This document shows, in pieces, positions 3,815-7,551 of a stretch of DNA of 7,551 nt; the first letter of the stretch is position 1; the number at the start of each line of letters is the position of its first letter. The notes under the pieces are model-generated. The model was not told where the DNA came from. It worked only from the letters and a program-made list of their open reading frames with translations, and made no database searches. The position numbers were made by a program, and so were the translations under genes. The DNA is from Patescibacteria group bacterium (GTDB lineage: Bacteria > Patescibacteriota > Minisyncoccia > Sungbacterales > GWA2-42-14): contig JAGXAD010000031.1 of NCBI GenBank assembly GCA_018971745.1, forward strand, positions 1 through 7,551, in the 5' to 3' direction.

Positions 3815-6067
3815 CTATCGGTTTGTGTACGCTTCCGCGTCTTCCAGTTTCAAAGACAACAATTTTGAAATGCCGTCCTCGCCCATGGTCACACCGTAGA
3901 GCGTGCCCGACTGCTTCATAGTTTCGCGATTATGCGTTACCACCAAGAGCTGGGTTTTTTTTGAAAGCTCGCGCAGAATTGCGGCGTAGCGGAGCGAATT
4001 TGCCTCGTCTAAGGCGGCATCGGTCTCGTCCAGCACTAAAAACGGAGGCGGGTTCACCGCGGTAATCGCAAACAAAAGCGCCACAGACGCAAGCGCGCGC
4101 TCGCCTCCGGAAAGCATTGCTAGGCTTTTAATCCGCTTTTTCGGCAAGTCAACTTCTATGTCCAATCCTTCCTTGCCGCCGACATCTTCCGTGGCCTCCG
4201 TCTCCTCTTCAAAATCGTCTTCTAGCGCCCTTGGCTGCAAATACGAAACCAGTTTTAATTTTGCGGAGCCGCCCCCGAAAATAATTCTGAAATAATTATG
4301 AAACTCGTTTTTAATTTTTAAAAATCCTTCCTTGAAATTCACTTCCAAAGTTTTATCAAGTTCGCGAATCAATTCTTTAAGCGACGCGGCGGCGGCCGTA
4401 ATGTCTTCCGATTCTTTGGTTAAAAATTCAAAACGGGTTTCGGTTTCCTGATATTCTTTAACGACGGACGGGTCAATCCCGCCAATCTCTTCAAGACGCA
4501 ATTTCATTTTTTCAATTTTACGCCTGAGGTCAGTATCAGCTTGGGCAAGTGATTCAATTTCTTTATCGAATGATGTGGTAATATCGGAACGGTTGAGCCC
4601 TGATTCCGCAAATTCCCGTTCCAATTCTTCGCGGCGCAAAAGTATTCGTTCTTTTTCAAATGCCATGCGCTGAACCGTTTCGCGCGCGCCGGAGCGCTCT
4701 TCTTCCTTTTCGCGAAGCGCCTTATCGCGCGAGCGCGCTTCAATCTGGATTTGTCTGAATTTTTGCGACTCACCCGCGATTTTTTTCTTCAGCGCCTGCA
4801 CTTTTTCCATTACTTTATCTGCCGCTTCGCGCAGCGCCTCATGTTTTTCCGCAAGCTCGTCAATAACCGGATTTGCTTCGCGCTCGTCCTCTATGACAAT
4901 CTCGCCTTTTTTAATTTCAGCAAGAAGCGACGCAAGATTTTTTTCAAGCGTGCGCAAACGTTCATGCAACACCGACGCATCGCGCTCTTGAAAAAAATCC
5001 TTTATCATTGAAATAAAAATCAAAATTCGGTCGGCAATATATTGCGCGTCAACCGGTCTCGCATACTGTTTCGGTTTGAGCCGCTCCGCGTCAATTCTGC
5101 CGTCAATGCGGCTCATGTCGCGCTCAAGTTCGCGAAGTTTTTCTTCATATTGCGCAAGATCTTGCTCTTCTTGTGTGCCGCGCTCCGCATCCGCAAATTC
5201 CAGTTCCAGTTTTTCAAGAGCGGATCGCATCTCGCCGATTTCTTTGTCCAGTTTTTTTACGATTTCTTCAAACGGACGCATGGCATTGCCGCTTTCCGAT
5301 TCTTTTTTTTCAATGTCCGAAAACTCTTTTGTAAAATAAGCTTTTTGAAAAAGCAAAAGGTCGCGCCGCACGGTTTCTCTTGCTTCTGCTTTTTTTGCCT
5401 GCGACTGCAAAAATTTCAAATGGGGCGCGATTTCGGCAATCAGCGCGGAAATTTTTTTCGCGTTTTCTTCTGACGCGGCAAGCTTGCGCTCGGCTTCCTC
5501 TTTTTTTAACTGATACACCCGAAGTCCCAATGCTTCTTCCATAATTTCTCTCCGCTCCTTTGGGCTTGCCATTAAAATGCGATCCACCTCGCCCTGGCCA
5601 ATGATATTGTGCTTCGTGTGTCCGAGACCGACTCTTGCCATCAATTCAATCACGTCTTTCAGGCGCACTTGTGATTCGTTGATGTAGTATTCGTTCAGGC
5701 CGTCGCGAAAAATTTTTCTCGTGAGCGTGATGCGCTCAAAATCCAAAAATGACGCAAGCGCCCCTTCCGAAACGGGTGCGCGTTTTTCTTTTGCGGAGTT
5801 GCCGCCCGCATTGTCAAAGGCAAGCCCGACAGAGGCCTTGCCCATGCGCGGAGCCGAAGGCGACCCGTTAAATATCAAATCCTCGCCGCGTTTGCCGCGC
5901 AGTGACTTCATGGATTGCTCGCCCAACACCCAGCGAATGGCTTCGGCAACGTTTGATTTTCCGGAACCGTTGGGACCCACGATTGCCGTAACCGCGTCCG
6001 GAAATTCCAAAACGGTCTGCTTGGCAAACGACTTAAACCCGCTTAATTCCAAACTTTGTAAACGCAT
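3815..6067 (-). CDS. smc: Short, hinge-less SMC-family ATPase
   Basis: Both ATPase head halves are complete: Walker A GPNGSGKS (31-38), Q-loop IIGQGEVDRIL (155-165), signature LSGGE (652-656), Walker B PFLVLDETDAALDEAN (about 675-690) and the switch VTHN (710-713). The pre-coil block IGGIDPSVVKEYQET (528-542) is also SMC-like. SMC proteins organise and segregate the chromosome; the heads join on ATP and long coiled coils meet at a hinge. This protein has 750 residues, against roughly 1,150-1,200. The coils (about 170-330 and 360-525) are short, and no hinge is seen between them. In its place is a small segment around 333-363 (YARPVDAQYIAD, then ILIFISMIKDFF). No CxxC zinc hook exists, which argues against Rad50/SbcC. 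The frame is intact, so this is not a broken gene. The start at 6067 fits the conserved MRLQSLELSGFKSFA; no Shine-Dalgarno is present. It is divergent from rpsF. Confidence 0.93.
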   Translation of the reverse strand: MRLQSLELSGFKSFAKQTVLEFPDAVTAIVGPNGSGKSNVAEAIRWVLGEQSMKSLRGKRGEDLIFNGSPSAPRMGKASVGLAFDNAGGNSAKEKRAPVSEGALASFLDFERITLTRKIFRDGLNEYYINESQVRLKDVIELMARVGLGHTKHNIIGQGEVDRILMASPKERREIMEEALGLRVYQLKKEEAERKLAASEENAKKISALIAEIAPHLKFLQSQAKKAEARETVRRDLLLFQKAYFTKEFSDIEKKESESGNAMRPFEEIVKKLDKEIGEMRSALEKLELEFADAERGTQEEQDLAQYEEKLRELERDMSRIDGRIDAERLKPKQYARPVDAQYIADRILIFISMIKDFFQERDASVLHERLRTLEKNLASLLAEIKKGEIVIEDEREANPVIDELAEKHEALREAADKVMEKVQALKKKIAGESQKFRQIQIEARSRDKALREKEEERSGARETVQRMAFEKERILLRREELEREFAESGLNRSDITTSFDKEIESLAQADTDLRRKIEKMKLRLEEIGGIDPSVVKEYQETETRFEFLTKESEDITAAAASLKELIRELDKTLEVNFKEGFLKIKNEFHNYFRIIFGGGSAKLKLVSYLQPRALEDDFEEETEATEDVGGKEGLDIEVDLPKKRIKSLAMLSGGERALASVALLFAITAVNPPPFLVLDETDAALDEANSLRYAAILRELSKKTQLLVVTHNRETMKQSGTLYGVTMGEDGISKLLSLKLEDAEAYTNR

Positions 6068-6076
6068 AAATGCCGT

Positions 6077-6082
6077 AATATA
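6077..6082 (-). promoter_or_regulatory. Possible -10 element for smc
   Basis: TATATT (5 of 6 to consensus) lies 9 nt before the smc ATG. The matching -35 (TTTTCG at 17 nt) is poor. If used, the transcript would begin only 2-3 nt before the start codon, nearly leaderless, which fits the lack of a Shine-Dalgarno sequence. Confidence 0.35.
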
Positions 6083-6117
6083 AAGATAAAATTCGGCCTC
6101 GAAAACTCCATTTCAGA

Positions 6118-6146
6118 GTATCATTTTTCTCCACAAAAATGAATAC
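6118..6146. promoter_or_regulatory. Imperfect dyad between smc and rpsF, possible operator
   Basis: GTATCATTTTT (6118-6128) and AAAAATGAATAC (6135-6146) form an inverted repeat with 11-bp arms, interrupted by one unpaired A. The loop is 6 nt. It abuts the -35 of rpsF and lies between the divergent genes, where a DNA-binding regulator could act on both. No regulator can be named. Confidence 0.35.
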
Positions 6147-6175
6147 TTGCAAGAATTTTACCGATTTGATACGAT
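6147..6175 (+). promoter_or_regulatory. Promoter of rpsF-ssb-rpsR, probably giving a leaderless mRNA
   Basis: TTGCAA (6147-6152), 17-nt spacer, TACGAT (6170-6175). The rpsF ATG begins at 6183, seven nt after the -10, which is where transcription normally starts. There is no room for a leader or Shine-Dalgarno sequence. Confidence 0.7.
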
Positions 6176-6182
6176 AATCTCT

Positions 6183-6656
6183 ATGGATACCGAGCAAAGA
6201 AAATACGAAATTGCCTATTTGATATCGCCCGAAGTGTCGGACGAGGAAGTATTCGGCGAAGCAGGCAAAATTACCACCGCGATCCAGGACAGAGGCGGCC
6301 TAATTGACCGGATTGAAGAGCCGAAAAAACGGCGCCTCGCGTTTATGATTAAAAATTTCAGAAACGGATTTTTCGGATGGACCACATTCTCCATGGCGCC
6401 GGAAAAACTTGCGGAATTCAAAAAGACAATTGACGCATCCGCAAAAACCATTTTCCGCTACCTCATCACCGAAACGGAAAAACTGCGCGTGATGCCGCAA
6501 AAATATCCGCGGCTTGTTGCGCGCCCAAAAATTTCCGATGCGCCGAAACACTATGAGTACGCGGCAAAACAACCTCCCGTTGAATCCGCGGGTGCGGAAG
6601 AAAAAATGAACATTGAGGAACTGGACAAAAAATTGGAAGAAATTTTGGGTAAATAA
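6183..6656 (+). CDS. rpsF: Small ribosomal subunit protein bS6
   Basis: The 157-residue product opens MDTEQRKYEIAYLISPEVSDEE, the usual bS6 first strand, and continues GGLIDRIEEPKKRRLAFMIKNFRNGFF (38-64) and an ISDAPKHYEY segment after the ferredoxin-like core (about 6-105). bS6 binds 16S rRNA in the 30S platform together with bS18, encoded two genes downstream. The C-terminal extension from about residue 110 ends in NIEELDKKLEEILGK (143-157), a predicted acidic helix that lengthens the protein beyond the common 95-135 residues. The ATG at 6183 is chosen because the TTG that would extend the frame to 6147 is the -35 box itself. ssb begins 13 nt after the stop. Confidence 0.95.
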   Translation: MDTEQRKYEIAYLISPEVSDEEVFGEAGKITTAIQDRGGLIDRIEEPKKRRLAFMIKNFRNGFFGWTTFSMAPEKLAEFKKTIDASAKTIFRYLITETEKLRVMPQKYPRLVARPKISDAPKHYEYAAKQPPVESAGAEEKMNIEELDKKLEEILGK

Positions 6657-6658
6657 TT

Positions 6659-6668
6659 CAAAAATCAA
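6659..6668 (+). repeat. CAAAAATCAA intergenic repeat, copy 1
   Basis: The 10-mer CAAAAATCAA fills most of the 13-nt rpsF-ssb gap, right before the ssb ATG, where a Shine-Dalgarno sequence would normally be. Two more copies lie in the ssb-rpsR gap. Confidence 0.5.
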
Positions 6669-6669
6669 T

Positions 6670-7122
6670 ATGAACTTCAACAAAATTATCATCATCGGAA
6701 ACTTAACGCGCGATCCGGAACTGCGCCAAACCCCGAACGGCACGCCGGTTGCCTCATTCAGCATCGCAACCAACCGCATGTTCACGGACAAAGCCGGACA
6801 GAAACAAAAAACAACCGAGTTTCATAATGTGGTCGCATGGAGCAAACTCGGGGAATTGGTCGGCCAATATCTGAAAAAGGGACAAATGGCTTTGGTGGAA
6901 GGCAGGTTGCAGACGCGCTCTTGGGACGACAAAACATCGGGACAAAAACGATACCGTACCGAGATTGTTGCCGAGAATGTGCAGTTTGGACCGAAATCGG
7001 GAACATTTGGAGGAACAAGCGCTGGCTCTCCGACTTCAGACGAATCCGCGCCCGAAACGCTGGAAACCGTTGAGTACCCGTCGGACAACGAGGAAATAAA
7101 GCCGGAAGATATACCTTTTTGA
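6670..7122 (+). CDS. ssb: Single-stranded DNA-binding protein
   Basis: This is a 150-residue SSB. The OB fold covers about 1-108: MNFNKIIIIGNLTRDPELRQTP, then TEFHNVVAWSKLGELVGQYLKKGQ (49-72) and VEGRLQTRSW (76-85), with the aromatic residues that stack on ssDNA. It coats single-stranded DNA during replication, recombination and repair. A low-complexity Gly/Ser/Thr/Glu linker leads to the acidic tip PEDIPF (145-150), the conserved docking site for partner proteins, so the protein is complete. The ATG at 6670 fits the family start; the frame stays open upstream into rpsF, but that is the wrong frame of the rpsF tail. No Shine-Dalgarno sequence is present. rpsF-ssb-rpsR is a widespread bacterial gene order. 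The stop is doubled (TGATAA). Confidence 0.96.
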   Translation: MNFNKIIIIGNLTRDPELRQTPNGTPVASFSIATNRMFTDKAGQKQKTTEFHNVVAWSKLGELVGQYLKKGQMALVEGRLQTRSWDDKTSGQKRYRTEIVAENVQFGPKSGTFGGTSAGSPTSDESAPETLETVEYPSDNEEIKPEDIPF

Positions 7123-7128
7123 TAAATT

Positions 7129-7152
7129 CAAAAATCAAATGTCAAAAATCAA
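7129..7152 (+). repeat. CAAAAATCAA intergenic repeat, copies 2 and 3
   Basis: Two copies of CAAAAATCAA (7129-7138 and 7143-7152) sit 4 nt apart after the ssb stop, identical to the copy before ssb. A tiny frame ATG...TAA (7139-7165, MSKIKMKE) runs across them and is probably chance. Confidence 0.5.
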
Positions 7153-7164
7153 AATGAAGGAATA

Positions 7165-7206
7165 ATTCTTTTTTGTCCTCGAACAAAAAAGAATGTTACG
7201 AACATT
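7165..7206 (+). promoter_or_regulatory. Competing hairpins in the rpsR leader
   Basis: ATTCTTTTTTGT (7165-7176) pairs perfectly with ACAAAAAAGAAT (7183-7194) around a 6-nt loop. AATGTT (7192-7197) pairs with AACATT (7201-7206). The two share 7192-7194, so they cannot both be complete. The second ends 14 nt before the rpsR ATG. This looks like a translational or processing control site, but no known ribosomal-protein leader is recognised. Confidence 0.45.
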
Positions 7207-7220
7207 TTGCATTTGTGTTT

Positions 7221-7430
7221 ATGACCGAACAAAATTACTGCCAATTTTGCACGACCAACGCAAATCAAATTGATTACAAAGATTCGGAATTGCTCCGGAA
7301 ATTCTTGACCATGCAGGCAAAAATCGGACGGAGGCACCGCACCGGATGCTGCGCCAAACACCAGCGCCTACTTTCTCAGGCAATTAAACGCGCTCGTTTT
7401 CTCGGGCTCATTCCGCATACCATCAGATAA
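7221..7430 (+). CDS. rpsR: Small ribosomal subunit protein bS18, zinc-binding type
   Basis: The 69-residue protein shows the bS18 core: [19 protein letters not shown] (17-35), then [32 protein letters not shown] (36-67). bS18 binds bS6 in the 30S platform, and its partner gene leads the same operon. The possible metal ligands C7, C10, C43 or C44 and H47 are present (CQFC and CCAKH), the form described as zinc-ribbon-like in a subset of bacterial S18 proteins. The ATG at 7221 is chosen because it gives the normal length; the frame is open farther upstream, but that part lies inside the leader hairpins. No Shine-Dalgarno sequence is seen. A terminator follows directly and no rplI (bL9) is encoded here, unlike the order in many bacteria. 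Confidence 0.95.
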   Translation: MTEQNYCQFCTTNANQIDYKDSELLRKFLTMQAKIGRRHRTGCCAKHQRLLSQAIKRARFLGLIPHTIR

Positions 7431-7438
7431 CCATTTTT

Positions 7439-7473
7439 AAAACCGCTCCGACTCATCGGTCGGAGCGGTTTTT
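7439..7473 (+). terminator. Terminator of the rpsF-ssb-rpsR operon
   Basis: A perfect 14-bp stem (7439-7452 with 7459-7472) has a 6-nt loop and ends in a T run. The A-rich 5' arm makes it able to serve the convergent minus-strand gene as well. Confidence 0.92.
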
Positions 7474-7486
7474 CATTTCAAAAATA

Positions 7487-7551
7487 TTATCCCTGCTTCA
7501 CTGCCGCTTCTTCTTTAATTTTTTTTGTAATTTCGTCTTTTATTTTCGGAT
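7487..7551 (-). CDS. C-terminal end of an unidentified convergent gene
   Basis: On the minus strand one frame runs from the window edge to TAA at 7487-7489, reading PKIKDEITKKIKEEAAVKQG. The Lys/Glu/Ala-rich helical tail looks coding, and the shared terminator lies 14 nt downstream. Only 20 residues are visible, so no family can be assigned. Confidence 0.55.
   Translation of the reverse strand, partial: PKIKDEITKKIKEEAAVKQG

Noticed and set aside
4751..5473. Plus-strand Phe/Arg- and Ser/Arg-rich frames opposite smc
   Set aside because: Such composition is the expected antisense reading of Lys/Glu-rich coiled-coil codons.
3815..6067. Rad50/SbcC or RecN instead of SMC
   Set aside because: There is no CxxC zinc hook, and the N-terminal MRLQSLELSGFKSFA and the GGIDPSVVKEYQE block are SMC features.
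6147..6182. Earlier TTG start for bS6
   Set aside because: This TTG is the first part of the -35 box TTGCAA, and the added residues are not bS6-like.
6613..6669. Earlier start for SSB inside rpsF
   Set aside because: These codons are the rpsF tail read in another frame; SSB begins at MNFNKIIIIG.
1..7551. CRISPR array, insertion sequence or rRNA gene
   Set aside because: No regularly spaced repeats, transposase frame with terminal repeats, or rRNA-like stretch was seen.

Overview
The gene content suggests a small, reduced bacterial genome of the Patescibacteria / Candidate Phyla Radiation type, probably Parcubacteria-like. This is an inference, not a proof. It rests on compact intergenic regions, a bS6 ending in an NIEELDKKLEEIL-type tail, rpsF-ssb-rpsR followed by a terminator instead of rplI, and an unusually short SMC.

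Layout, left to right. (1) Minus strand, 1-911: the 3'-truncated gene of a 3-hydroxyacyl-CoA dehydrogenase, open to the window edge, with its own candidate promoter. (2) Minus strand, 1036-1964: rpsP (bS16) then khpA (KH RNA-binding protein). They are separated by a strong promoter and a roughly 200-nt leader rich in inverted repeats. (3) Minus strand, 2066-3372: a three-gene membrane operon. It holds a CrtYc-like lycopene cyclase half, a protein fusing the CrtYd-like half to an undecaprenol/diacylglycerol kinase domain, and a 90-residue charged coiled-coil protein. (4) Minus strand, 3524-3709: a 61-residue protein of unknown function between its own promoter and terminator. (5) Minus strand, 3815-6067: an SMC ATPase of only 750 residues with complete head motifs but no recognisable hinge. 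(6) Plus strand, 6183-7430: the rpsF-ssb-rpsR operon, divergent from smc and closed by a strong terminator. (7) Minus strand, 7487-7551: the last 20 codons of a convergent gene.

How they fit together. rpsP, khpA, rpsF, ssb, rpsR and smc are housekeeping genes for ribosomes, RNA binding, DNA maintenance and chromosome organisation. The cyclase/kinase operon is the accessory part. Both halves of a heterodimeric carotenoid-type cyclase are present, and one carries a prenol-kinase-like domain in the same chain, which suggests processing of an isoprenoid lipid at the membrane. No other carotenoid or isoprenoid gene lies in the window, so the substrate is unknown.

Control signals are unusually legible. 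Three minus-strand promoters share TTGACTT with a 17-nt spacer and a TATAAT-like -10. rpsF, and perhaps smc, look leaderless. Good Shine-Dalgarno sequences occur mainly before the accessory genes. The most notable observations are the cyclase-kinase fusion, the hinge-less SMC and the structured khpA leader.
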